A stretch of DNA of 64,000 nt from Cellvibrionaceae bacterium (lineage in GTDB: Bacteria > Pseudomonadota > Gammaproteobacteria > Pseudomonadales > Cellvibrionaceae): the NCBI GenBank assembly GCA_021151825.1, contig JAGKWQ010000004.1, forward strand, positions 310,001 to 374,000, in the 5' to 3' direction. Under the pieces are notes generated by a model, which saw only the letters and a program-made list of their open reading frames with translations, did no database searches and was not told the DNA's origin. The translations under genes were made by a program, and so were the position numbers. Each line of letters opens with the position of its first letter. Within the stretch, counting starts at the first letter, position 1. Positions 16,948 to 24,971 of this stretch are shown here, piece by piece.

Positions 16948-16984
16948 CCCCGGTATTTCATGAGAAGTTCCGGGGTGGTTGCTT
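16948..16984 (+). terminator. Terminator-like hairpin after the encapsulin operon
   Basis: CCCCGG (16948-16953) pairs with CCGGGG (16970-16975). The arms continue inward, apart from a mismatch and a G-T pair, to an ATGA loop, and a T-rich stretch (TGGTTGCTTTT) follows. It lies 26 bases after the desulfurase stop and separates the operon from the convergent ybhN gene. Confidence 0.65.
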
Positions 16985-17067
16985 TTAATAAGTGCCTTTT
17001 TAAATATTCCTTAATCATTTCTTCGGCTTATAATTCTTCGGGCAATACCGCATCATATATCGCAATT

Positions 17068-18087
17068 TTAATTTGAAGCGTTCGTAGTGATTCCTGCCTT
17101 ATTTTCTTCATTGATAGTGCGTAGTTTTTTTGCTCTGCTTTCAAAAACAAAATAAATTAAAATAGCTATCGCCAGCGGTATTAAAAAATAAATAACCCGA
17201 TAACCAATTAGTGCGGCCAAAATAGTGCCTTTGGACAATTGATGCTGTAGCAGTGTGATGAAAATAGCTTCCAGCACGCCAAGCCCGGCAGGAATGTGAG
17301 TGATGACACCTGCTATAGCGCCGATCAATAAAATTCCCAAAACAGTGGGGTAACTCACTTTGCCATTGGGCAGCAGGGTAAATATTAATAACCCCATCAG
17401 CGACCAATTCACTATAGCTAAACCCGCCTGGATAAATGACAAACTTGATTCCGGCAAACTTAATTTATGCCGGAAAAGATTCACTGAACGTCGTTTGGCA
17501 AATTTGCAAGCAAATAAATAAAAGATAGCTACTGCAACCATTGCGGCTCCAATTACTTGCAATGCAGTGGTTCCTATCTTCCAGTTATCTGGAAGGCTAA
17601 TTAATCCAAATAAGAAAATCGTACCGGCGAGAAGCAGATACCCCAGCCAATTCGTTATCCAATTCATGCTGAGTATTTTGGTGATGGTGGGGACATCCAG
17701 CCCCAAGCGCGAATAAAGTCGATAACGTAATGCAATACCACCAATCCAGCTGGATAGATTGAGGTTAAATGCGTAACACAAAAATCCCAGTGGGATGATT
17801 TGGGTTGGAGGTATAGAGTGCCCTGTGTATTTTTTTCCAATCAAATCATAGCTTGCGAAAACACAATAACTACTCAGTGCAATAGCAAGGCCTATTAATA
17901 AAGTGGATATTTTGTAAGAGATAAGCGCTTCTTTTACTTCTTGCCATTCTATTTGCTTAACCAGTGTAAATAATAGCACTGGCACAAGGATGAAAAAAAA
18001 TAGCGTTAACCCACGTTTTAGCCACAGTATTTTTTTGTTAGGTGGTGTGTGGCTTTGAGTATACATAGGTGCATCTGTGGTAGTCAT
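17068..18087 (-). CDS. ybhN: YbhN-like UPF0104 inner-membrane protein
   Basis: This is a 339-residue integral membrane protein of the lysylphosphatidylglycerol-synthase transmembrane/UPF0104 family. It has about eight hydrophobic segments, e.g. GLTLFFFILVPVLLFTLV near the N-terminus, the family segment FNLNLSSWIGGIALRYRLY in the middle, and IPAGLGVLEAIF near residue 265. Its start overlaps the clsB stop by ATGA. The order ybhP, clsB, ybhN is the same as in E. coli, where ClsB makes cardiolipin; the family is related to the flippase part of MprF. A role in lipid handling is likely but the exact function is unknown. Confidence 0.88.
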   Translation of the reverse strand: MTTTDAPMYTQSHTPPNKKILWLKRGLTLFFFILVPVLLFTLVKQIEWQEVKEALISYKISTLLIGLAIALSSYCVFASYDLIGKKYTGHSIPPTQIIPLGFLCYAFNLNLSSWIGGIALRYRLYSRLGLDVPTITKILSMNWITNWLGYLLLAGTIFLFGLISLPDNWKIGTTALQVIGAAMVAVAIFYLFACKFAKRRSVNLFRHKLSLPESSLSFIQAGLAIVNWSLMGLLIFTLLPNGKVSYPTVLGILLIGAIAGVITHIPAGLGVLEAIFITLLQHQLSKGTILAALIGYRVIYFLIPLAIAILIYFVFESRAKKLRTINEENKAGITTNASN

Positions 18088-19361
18088 GAAATACTTTCCT
18101 TGTCGTAGGTTTTGATGGGGTTATCTCCTTTATTTTCTACTTCAGGTTGAGCAGACTTTTTAGACCAAAAGCGGCGTTTGGGAAGGATGTGTTTAAACGT
18201 TGGCGCATGCGCAGGCAACCAGCCAGCTATAGATGGGAAGATCCTCAAAAAATAAAAGCTTATAAATATAAGTGGGACGCGCCACCAATAGCCACGTTGT
18301 GCAATTTCAAGATCAATTTTATGGCAGTGCTGTTGTATAAGCTCTTTTAAGTGATCATCAATCTGTTGATTTAAATTTCGGTCTTGAATAATTACATTGG
18401 CTTCAAGGTTAAGTGAAAAACTGAGGGGGTCAAGATTGCTCGATCCAACAGTGGACCACTCATCATCCATTAGCGCAATTTTTCCATGAAGGCTTCGTTG
18501 GTGATATTCATAAATCTTGACGTCGGAACGCAATAAATATTTATACAGCAAGCGCGACAGGGCCGTCACCCAAGGCATATCAGGGCGGCCTTGCATAATA
18601 AGGGTAACATCCACGCCGCGCATCGTTGCGCGGCGCAAGGAAAGTAAGAAATAGTATCTTGGAAAAAAATAGGCGTTCGCGATAACAATACGCTTTTTTG
18701 CCAGCCTGATGGCTAAAAGGTATTGTTGCTCAATATCTTTTTTGTGTGAGATGTTATCGCGTTCTACTAATAAAACTTTGGCGTCACCTATTGGCGCCGA
18801 AGCCTCTTCTCTTGCAGCTTGCAAACGAGCTTTTTGTTCTTTTCTGCTCAATTCTTGCAGGGATAATTGCAAACAGGTTCGATAAACATCCGCTACGATC
18901 GGGCCTCGTAATTCTACGGCGTAATCTTGCTTTGCTTTTTTGCCGGCATCCATCATGTGATCAGCGGAATAATTTATTCCACCAATAAATGCAACTTCGC
19001 GATCTACAACCACAATTTTCCGGTGCAAACGCCGGAATAAATTAAGGCGTACTCCCAGTAGTTTTGGTTGGGGGTCAAAGATATGCAGTTTTACACCGCT
19101 ATCAGTCATGGCTTTTACAAAATCGGTACTGAGATCCCAGGTTCCATAATCGTCGACGGTAAAATCAACCCGTACACCATTACGTGCAGCTTTTATGAGT
19201 GCCTGTTGAAGTCGATGACCAACCTTGTCTTCATAAATAATAAATGTTTCCACAATAACTTCTTTTTTTGCATTCTCAATGCATTCAAAGACTCGTGGGT
19301 AAAATTCTTCACCATTAATAAGCAAGTCAACGTTGTTACCATCGCGCCAATTGTTTTTCAT
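18084..19361 (-). CDS. clsB: Cardiolipin synthase B
   Basis: This is a 425-residue phospholipase-D-superfamily enzyme that makes cardiolipin by transfer of a phosphatidyl group onto phosphatidylglycerol or a related alcohol. Two HKD motifs are present: LHRKIVVVD (H113, K115, D120) and LHGKIALMD (H292, K294, D299). There is no N-terminal membrane pair as in ClsA, which fits ClsB. One C-terminal hydrophobic segment (VPLIFISFYFLRIFPSIAG) could attach it to the membrane. It is translationally coupled to ybhN downstream and follows ybhP by 36 bases. Confidence 0.92.
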   Translation of the reverse strand: MKNNWRDGNNVDLLINGEEFYPRVFECIENAKKEVIVETFIIYEDKVGHRLQQALIKAARNGVRVDFTVDDYGTWDLSTDFVKAMTDSGVKLHIFDPQPKLLGVRLNLFRRLHRKIVVVDREVAFIGGINYSADHMMDAGKKAKQDYAVELRGPIVADVYRTCLQLSLQELSRKEQKARLQAAREEASAPIGDAKVLLVERDNISHKKDIEQQYLLAIRLAKKRIVIANAYFFPRYYFLLSLRRATMRGVDVTLIMQGRPDMPWVTALSRLLYKYLLRSDVKIYEYHQRSLHGKIALMDDEWSTVGSSNLDPLSFSLNLEANVIIQDRNLNQQIDDHLKELIQQHCHKIDLEIAQRGYWWRVPLIFISFYFLRIFPSIAGWLPAHAPTFKHILPKRRFWSKKSAQPEVENKGDNPIKTYDKESIS

Positions 19362-19397
19362 AGAGATATCCCGTCTATCATAAATGCCTTTCAGTTA

Positions 19398-20228
19398 TCA
19401 CAGATGTATTTCAACAATCAATGGTGCATGATCAGATAAGTGAGACCAGGGTTTCCGGGAGAGTACTTCCGGATTTGATGCGCTCGCATTCCTGATATAA
19501 ATTCTATCCAAGCAAAGAAAGGGCCAGCGTGCTGGAAAACTTTTTGCGGGTTTTCCTTGATGATTTACAAAAACCTCTTTCATGTTGCCTGCAGAAAGAA
19601 TTTGATCTGCACGTTGGCGCCAGTCATTGAAGTCGCCCGCCACAATGACGGGTGCTGTTACCGGGAAGCTATCAATAAGATTGAGTAATAATTTTAATTG
19701 TTGTTGGCGATGGTTTTCCCTTAAACCCAAATGTACGCAAATAGCATGCACCTCATCGTGTCCGGGAACTTTTAAAATAGAGTGAAGCAATCCTCTTTGC
19801 TCAATAGTACCTATAGATACATCGAGGTTTTGGAAACGAATAATCGGATACTTTGAAAGTAACGCATTGCCATGATCGCCATCGGGGTATACAGCGTTAC
19901 GCCCGTACGAAAACTCTGGCCACATGCTATCGGCTAAGAATTCGTATTGCGGAACACTGGGCCAATTAGGATGGCGTAAGGCGTGGCGATTATGGCTTCC
20001 ATGAACTTCCTGTAAAAAAACCACATCAGTTGACAAGCTGCGTACGGCATCGCGCAATTCAGGTAATACAAAATTGCGATTAAATACATTAAAGCCTTTG
20101 TGCATGTTCAATGTGAGCAGCCGCAATGTGTGAACTTCGGGTTTCATTTCCGTTAACTTGATTGCTTCTTTTTCAGGAATAATTATTCCCCGCTGCATAT
20201 TTTTTTCTGAGTCAGCATAAATATTCAT
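19398..20228 (-). CDS. ybhP: Endonuclease/exonuclease/phosphatase-family protein YbhP
   Basis: This is a 276-residue protein of the EEP metal-dependent phosphodiesterase fold. Marks are LRLLTLNMHKG near residue 36, DVVFLQEVHGS (metal-binding Glu), VIVAGDFNDWR (Asp and Asn) and the C-terminal LSDHAPLIVE (Asp-His). It has no obvious signal peptide; the first ~30 residues are polar and less conserved, so the true start may be internal (MKPEVHTLRLL). The start at 20228 has GGTGA six bases upstream. It heads the ybhP-clsB-ybhN operon. Its substrate is unknown, though lipid-headgroup phosphodiesters would fit the context. Confidence 0.87.
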   Translation of the reverse strand: MNIYADSEKNMQRGIIIPEKEAIKLTEMKPEVHTLRLLTLNMHKGFNVFNRNFVLPELRDAVRSLSTDVVFLQEVHGSHNRHALRHPNWPSVPQYEFLADSMWPEFSYGRNAVYPDGDHGNALLSKYPIIRFQNLDVSIGTIEQRGLLHSILKVPGHDEVHAICVHLGLRENHRQQQLKLLLNLIDSFPVTAPVIVAGDFNDWRQRADQILSAGNMKEVFVNHQGKPAKSFPARWPFLCLDRIYIRNASASNPEVLSRKPWSHLSDHAPLIVEIHL

Positions 20229-20855
20229 GATGCATCACCATGGTAGGAAAGTGCATTTGCATAATTACTGTTTTGGCTGCTTTAGAGGGTAACACTTTTT
20301 GTCGGGCCTTTTTTTAAAACGCATATTATCCTTTCTCGAATATTCGAAAAGGTGAATAACATTACGGCATTAATTAATGGACCGTCGTTAGACCAAAATA
20401 ATTCAATTATTTCTTTTTAATGTAACAGCTGCGCCAGTTACTTATGCGATTTTTAAAAGCATGTAGATTTCGATGTGGGTATTTGTAAAATTTTCAAATA
20501 ATGTTCATGAAAAAGTTGTAAAAAAATTATGTCGTTACAGTTTGTCTGAAGGCTTGCAGCCAAGTGATGAGTAATTCTAGTTTCAGAGGGAAATGAGCGA
20601 ATGCGTTCTAACTTATGTTTTGCGCTAATCCCTTATAACCAAATATTTGATTTCTTCTGCTTGTTAGGGGCGATGATTAGTAATTAAAGAAGGGGAGCTT
20701 CACCTTAACAAGGCTGATGGTTTTGGTTGTTTTTTGTTCTATAAGTGTGCGCTTTAATGACTAGTGGCATCAGCTGACGAAAGTGCTACCATGCGCTCCT
20801 GCTTTGTAGTATTAACCGGTTTTTCCAAGCCAAGACAATAAATAGAGGTATCCTC
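20229..20855. promoter_or_regulatory. Intergenic region, about 630 bases
   Basis: This AT-rich region separates the ybhP operon (minus) from the SapC gene (plus). It contains the 12-base palindrome TCGAATATTCGA at 20336-20347, about 110 bases upstream of ybhP, a candidate operator. A 28-codon frame at 20601-20687 exists, but its ribosome site (GAGGG, 10 bases upstream) is weak and I do not call it. No RNA gene was recognised. Confidence 0.4.
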
Positions 20856-21599
20856 GTGGCCAAGCAATTAATGATTTACGACAACATTCAGCCATTGTCA
20901 TCTGACGTTCATCGCAGCTGGGCTGTGCAGGTGGATAATTATTCATTTGTGTCCAATATAATTTCCGCTCCGGTGCTGGCGACGGAAATTCCATTTGCTG
21001 CGGGTGAGTTCCCTATCGTTTTCTCTGCAACTGCCACTGAGGGTGAATACATTCCGTTGGCAATTATGGGGTTGAAGGAAGGCGAAAACCTGTGCCTGAA
21101 TGAAAACAATCAATTTACTACTCGCTATATTCCGGCATTTATCCGTCGTTATCCGTTTGTATTGGGTGGTGATAAAAATGCGGACACATTGGCATTGTGT
21201 ATTGATGAAGGTAGCAGTGCGGTAATTAAAGATGGTAGCAAAGGTCGTCCACTGTTTGAGGAAAATGGTGAGCAATCAGCGCATTTGAAAGAAGTAGTAG
21301 AGTTTCTAAAGGATTATCAATACCGTGCTGAAATGACCAAGTTATTTTGCAAGCGTTTACATGAGTTAAAACTGCTTGAGCCAATGCAAGCCAATATCAC
21401 CTTCAAAGGGCGCGAAGATGCCAACATGAACCTGATGGGATTCTATGTGGTTAAGCGTGAAAAACTGAAAGAATTAAGCGATGCCGATGCATTGGATTTG
21501 TTCAAGAAAGATGGACTGGAATTGATTTATAGTCACATTCAATCATTATCTAACCTGAATGAGTTAATTAACAAAAAATCGCAAAAACTTGGTGCTTGA
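20856..21599 (+). CDS. SapC family protein
   Basis: This is a 247-residue soluble protein of the SapC family (PF07277). Family features seen are the N-terminal 'PLSSDVHRSW' segment, PVLATEIPFAAGEFPIVF, 'YIPAFIRRYPFVLG' and 'LCIDEGSS', and the C-terminal GFYVVKREKLKELSD. The start is GTG at 20856 with AGAGG upstream. SapC-like proteins in Cellvibrio- and Caulobacter-like bacteria often lie near TonB receptors and tryptophan-halogenase-like genes, but this one stands alone. The biochemical role is unknown. A strong terminator follows. Confidence 0.85.
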   Translation: MAKQLMIYDNIQPLSSDVHRSWAVQVDNYSFVSNIISAPVLATEIPFAAGEFPIVFSATATEGEYIPLAIMGLKEGENLCLNENNQFTTRYIPAFIRRYPFVLGGDKNADTLALCIDEGSSAVIKDGSKGRPLFEENGEQSAHLKEVVEFLKDYQYRAEMTKLFCKRLHELKLLEPMQANITFKGREDANMNLMGFYVVKREKLKELSDADALDLFKKDGLELIYSHIQSLSNLNELINKKSQKLGA

Positions 21600-21628
21600 T
21601 TAAAGCCTTAAGTAAATGAATTTCTTTG

Positions 21629-21657
21629 AGCCGGGATCTTGTTGATCCCGGCTTTTT
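21629..21657 (+). terminator. Rho-independent terminator after the SapC gene
   Basis: GCCGGGATC (21630-21638) pairs with GATCCCGGC (21644-21652) around TTGTT, and TTTTT follows. Confidence 0.9.
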
Positions 21658-21701
21658 CATTTTGGGGAAATGAAAATTAATAAGGCTTGAGCCTTTGGTG
21701 G

Positions 21702-22013
21702 TTAACGATTTCGTTGGCGGGCTGCCAGTTGTTTTACTTTGCGTTCAGCGCTGGAAAATGCATCGCGTACTGCAACATGAATAGATTCGTCGTCCTGAGT
21801 AATTGCAACGGGATGGCCTTTTATATCCAGCTCAATGGAGGCCCTGAATTGTTTACCTTTGTGTTTGTGGTTATGGGGAGTATCCAGTACAACGCGGCTA
21901 TGAACTATCTGGTCGGTGTAGCGATTGAGCTTTTCAAGCTTCTTGGTAATGATTTCGTTGAGTGCAGCAGAGGAATCCAAATCACGATATACAACGTCGA
22001 CAGCAGGTTTCAT
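21702..22013 (-). CDS. Ribosome hibernation factor HPF/RaiA family (short form)
   Basis: This is a 103-residue protein of the S30AE family that binds the 30S subunit and silences ribosomes in stationary phase or stress. It shows the family pattern: 'VDVVYRDLDSSAALNEIITKK', 'KLNRYTDQI', 'SRVVLD', 'FRASIELDIKGH' and 'HVAVRDAFSSAERKVKQL', and ends in a basic tail. It is a short form without the C-terminal dimerisation domain. In many gammaproteobacteria hpf sits beside rpoN, but here it is alone, so it may be an additional paralogue. AAGGAG lies before the start at 22013. Confidence 0.85.
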   Translation of the reverse strand: MKPAVDVVYRDLDSSAALNEIITKKLEKLNRYTDQIVHSRVVLDTPHNHKHKGKQFRASIELDIKGHPVAITQDDESIHVAVRDAFSSAERKVKQLAARQRNR

Positions 22014-22274
22014 CGTAAAGCTCCTTAACGTTTATGTTAGAGGGCTGAGGTTCCGAATCAGTTTCGCGAACAATCTTGACCCTCACTTCTTATATTGATC
22101 ATCCCCAAATAAATTTCAAGTTTTTCTTACAATTTTCTTAATAACATTTGAGCTGCTTATTATTATTTAATGGCATTAATACTTATATCCACATTCTAGG
22201 CACGACAAAATGGAGTGCCTATGGGACGCCCTTAAGGAATAATATCTGTTGGGCGATTTTAAGGAGAGGGTTGT

Positions 22275-23174
22275 ATGAAATCAGTATTGGTGACCGGCGG
22301 GACAGGGTTTATTGGTGTTCCTTTAGTTGAAGCGTTAAGCGCTGGCAATTATCAAGTTACTGTATTGACACGTGATCCAGCAGTGGCCAGGAAGAGGCTG
22401 CCGGAGGAGGTAAATGTTATCGCCACGCTTGATGCTCTGGATTGTATTCCAGATGTGCTGGTGAACCTGGCGGGCGAGCCTCTGGCAGCGCGGCGTTGGT
22501 CAATAGAAGCAAAGGCGTTCATTCGGGACAGCCGAATTGGGTTTACGGGTAAGTTGTTCGATTTTTTTGAGCGGAAAGGCAAGTTTCCTACGCGGGTAAT
22601 TAATGGCAGTGCAATCGGGTATTACGGCAGCTGTGGAGGCCAGCTATTAGATGAACGGAAGCCGGCAGGCAATGATTTCGCAGCTCAACTGTGCCGCGAT
22701 TGGGAGTCATCTGCAAAGCAGTTTGAGCAGAGAGGTTCCAGTTTATGCGTGTTACGTATAGGCATAGTGTTGGGTGTTAATGGTGGAGCACTCAAGCAGA
22801 TGTTACCTGCGTTTCGGTTGGGGTTGGGTGGTCCAATGGGCTGCGGGGAGCAGTATATGTCCTGGATTCATATTGATGATATGGTCAGGTTGATCCTTTT
22901 TGTAATTGATCATCCTGTTATCACGGGGCCGGTAAATGCTGTTTCGTCTCAGTCGGTTACCAATCGTGAGTTTTCACATATTTTAGCCGGCGTGTTGCAT
23001 CGCCCTGCGTTATTCCCCATGCCGGCTTTTGTATTGCGTCTGCTATTTGGTGAAATTGCGGATGCTGTTTTACTTGCGAGCCAGCGAGTGTTGCCTGCTC
23101 AAGCTCTCGGTGGTGGTTTTGAGTTTCGCTATCCATATTTGAAAGATACTTTTGAGGAGTTATTAATAAAATAA
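22275..23174 (+). CDS. TIGR01777 family epimerase (YfcH-like)
   Basis: This is a 299-residue protein of the extended short-chain dehydrogenase fold. The N-terminus has the dinucleotide-binding motif VTGGTGFIGVPLV; VNLAGEPLAARRW, INGSAIGYYG and LRIGIVLGVNGGALKQML are characteristic of the TIGR01777 group, and a C-terminal DUF1731 region follows (LPAQALGGGFEFRYP). The usual Tyr-x-x-x-Lys pair is altered in this group. The natural substrate is unknown. AAGGAGAGG precedes the ATG. The gene lies 145 bases upstream of ibpA on the same strand. Confidence 0.88.
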   Translation: MKSVLVTGGTGFIGVPLVEALSAGNYQVTVLTRDPAVARKRLPEEVNVIATLDALDCIPDVLVNLAGEPLAARRWSIEAKAFIRDSRIGFTGKLFDFFERKGKFPTRVINGSAIGYYGSCGGQLLDERKPAGNDFAAQLCRDWESSAKQFEQRGSSLCVLRIGIVLGVNGGALKQMLPAFRLGLGGPMGCGEQYMSWIHIDDMVRLILFVIDHPVITGPVNAVSSQSVTNREFSHILAGVLHRPALFPMPAFVLRLLFGEIADAVLLASQRVLPAQALGGGFEFRYPYLKDTFEELLIK

Positions 23175-23242
23175 AAAATTTTTACATATCACGCTTGAAA
23201 TATTTCAGCAGGGCCTTATTTAAGTTATGCGATGGCTCGATA

Positions 23243-23319
23243 GAGGATCGCCTCCACTTAAACGACTCGATCAATTGATGAGTCACCTTGTTAATATTGC
23301 TCATGTTGAGGATATTTTT
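23243..23319 (+). promoter_or_regulatory. ROSE-like RNA thermometer in the ibpA leader
   Basis: The leader of ibpA can form three consecutive stems: GAGG/CCTC (23243-23254), GACTC/GAGTC extended by ATCA/TGAT (23264-23284), and a last one that hides the ribosome site. In the last stem TTGCTCA (23297-23303) faces TGAGGAT (23307-23313), with a single G-G mismatch inside. A U-U-G-C-U strand opposite the Shine-Dalgarno sequence with a G-G pair is the hallmark of ROSE elements, which repress small heat-shock genes at low temperature. The structure was found by eye; no folding energy was computed. Confidence 0.6.
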
Positions 23320-23790
23320 ATGCGTAGTTTTGACTTTTCTCCATTGTACCGTTCTGCAATTGGTTTTGATCGCATGGCTAATCTATTGGATAACCTTGCG
23401 CGAACAGAGCAAAACCAACCTTCTTATCCGCCGTACAATATTGAATTGACGGGTGAGGATAAATACCGAATTACTATGGCGGTTGCCGGTTTTGATCAGT
23501 CTGAATTAACCATTGAAGTCAATCAGAATAATCTAACCGTATCTGCCAATAAAACCGCTGAAACTGAACAGCGCACTTATTTACATCAGGGGATTGCTGC
23601 GCGCAGTTTTGAGCGTCGCTTCCAATTAGCAGATCATGTGCAAGTACAATCAGCCAATTATGAAAATGGTTTATTGCACATAGATTTGCAGCGCGTTATT
23701 CCTGAAGCATTGAAGCCGCGCACTATCCCGATTGGTGTTCAAACGCCTGAAAAATTAACGGTTGTTCCAGCGACGACGAATGCAGCCTAA
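23320..23790 (+). CDS. ibpA: Small heat-shock protein, IbpA/Hsp20 family
   Basis: This is a 156-residue holdase chaperone that binds unfolding proteins under heat stress. The alpha-crystallin domain spans about residues 38-130 (start PPYNIELTGEDKYRI, with MAVAGFDQSELTIEV and FERRFQLADHVQV), followed by the C-terminal I-x-I motif TIPI. I use ATG at 23320 (MRSFDFSPLY, the typical IbpA opening) with GAGG 7-8 bases upstream. A longer in-frame version from 23227 runs through the thermometer-like leader and does not resemble the family. A bidirectional terminator follows. Confidence 0.92.
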   Translation: MRSFDFSPLYRSAIGFDRMANLLDNLARTEQNQPSYPPYNIELTGEDKYRITMAVAGFDQSELTIEVNQNNLTVSANKTAETEQRTYLHQGIAARSFERRFQLADHVQVQSANYENGLLHIDLQRVIPEALKPRTIPIGVQTPEKLTVVPATTNAA

Positions 23791-23810
23791 GTTTTCAGTG
23801 CACGGTATAT

Positions 23811-23837
23811 AAAAAATCCCCGCTAAATATGCGGGGA
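23811..23837. terminator. Bidirectional terminator between ibpA and the AraC-type regulator
   Basis: AAAAAATCCCCGC (23811-23823) and GCGGGGATTTTTT (from 23831) form a strong stem around TAAATAT. A- and T-tracts on both sides allow use in both directions between the convergent genes. Confidence 0.9.
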
Positions 23838-23842
23838 TTTTT

Positions 23843-24847
23843 TTAGGTTCTGAATAGTTTTGCGCGCACAGTTTTCCTGTATGCATTTGGTGTTGTAGAT
23901 AAATGTTTTTTAAATAGGCGGGTAAAATAACCGGTATCGTCATAACCAATCTTATCCGCGATTTCGCTGATTGATAGGTTGCTTGTTTTTAATAAATCTT
24001 TTGCTGTATTAATGCGTATCTCTTGTAAATACTCTAGCGGTGTTTGTCCTAATGCAGTTTTAAAGCGGCGGTTGAGTGTGCGTATACTCATGCCGAAACG
24101 CTCTGCAATTTGTGGAAATAATATCTCGCGGTGGTAATTATCTTGTAACCATATTTGAATCTGGGTGATTTGTTCATCCGGGTGCGGATTTTCGCTTGCT
24201 TCAAAAAAACCGCTCGTCTCATAAGCTTTGCGTATTTCGTGTGAAAAGTGTCGCTCCACGTGGCTCGCAATTGCTTTGCCAAAAAAACGTTGAATAAAAT
24301 GTACCGTTAAATCGGCAAGTGAATTGACGCTGGCGGCACAATAAAGATTGCCTGCCTGGGTAATAAAGTATTGTCGTTTGAGTTGTACCTGCGGGTAATC
24401 TTTTTGAAATTGATCGAAATAATGCCAGTGAGTGGTCGCCGCTTTTCCATCCAATAACCCCGCTTCAGCTAAAAAACATACGCCGGTACCGACGGCACTG
24501 ATAATCGCTCCATTTTGGTATTGTCCCCGCAGCCAACCAAGCAAAGCGGAATGCTGTTTAACGATAGGGCGGGGGTTGCGCCATAGGCCAGGGATATAAA
24601 TCAGGTCGCTGGCCGGGTTATCGCTGATACTCAAGTCTGGTTGCCAGCGCAAGCCGGTGCGGGTGGCAACGGCATCTGTGGTTAATCCCAGTGTTTTTAT
24701 TTCCAGAGGGCGGCGTTGATCTGGAGGTAGCATGGTATGCATAGCGCTTTCTGCCGCTAATAGCATTTCCATCGGAAGCGTGCTGCTGGTAGTGAGCATG
24801 CGCTCGCACAAGATGAAATGAATCCGGATGGGTAAGTTCTGGTGCAT
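23843..24847 (-). CDS. GlxA-type transcriptional regulator (DJ-1/PfpI domain plus AraC HTH)
   Basis: This 334-residue regulator has an N-terminal DJ-1/PfpI-like domain (about 1-200; SDLIYIPGLWRNP, ISAVGTGVCFLAEAGLLDGK with a Cys in the nucleophile-elbow position, ATTHWHY) and a C-terminal AraC double helix-turn-helix (about 235-330; FGMSIRTLNRRFK, TPLEYLQEIRI, IGYDDTGYFTRLFKKH). Its closest layout is that of GlxA-type regulators. The start was set at 24847 because the frame upstream to 24943 overlaps the start region of the divergent fabY and does not resemble the family; no strong ribosome site helps decide. It is divergent from fabY and may regulate it, which is inference. Confidence 0.85.
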   Translation of the reverse strand: MHQNLPIRIHFILCERMLTTSSTLPMEMLLAAESAMHTMLPPDQRRPLEIKTLGLTTDAVATRTGLRWQPDLSISDNPASDLIYIPGLWRNPRPIVKQHSALLGWLRGQYQNGAIISAVGTGVCFLAEAGLLDGKAATTHWHYFDQFQKDYPQVQLKRQYFITQAGNLYCAASVNSLADLTVHFIQRFFGKAIASHVERHFSHEIRKAYETSGFFEASENPHPDEQITQIQIWLQDNYHREILFPQIAERFGMSIRTLNRRFKTALGQTPLEYLQEIRINTAKDLLKTSNLSISEIADKIGYDDTGYFTRLFKKHLSTTPNAYRKTVRAKLFRT

Positions 24848-24971
24848 AGCAGGCACACTGTATGGATGGTTTGGCCAATTTAACACTAAAAATGACCAAA
24901 ATGGCAGGGACATGCTTTGGGGAAGCTCATACACTGCCATCATCAGTGTTGTTTTGTTAATGGAGTTTTCT

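Noticed and set aside
20601..20687. 28-codon frame in the ybhP-sapC intergenic region
   Set aside because: The spacing to a GAGGG site is long and the product resembles nothing; too weak to annotate.
23227..23319. 31-residue N-terminal extension of ibpA
   Set aside because: The extension is not family-like, has no ribosome site and covers the structured thermometer-like leader.
24828..24971. 48-residue N-terminal extension of fabY
   Set aside because: It overlaps the divergent regulator's start region, while ATG at 24972 has a good ribosome site and gives the known FabY length.
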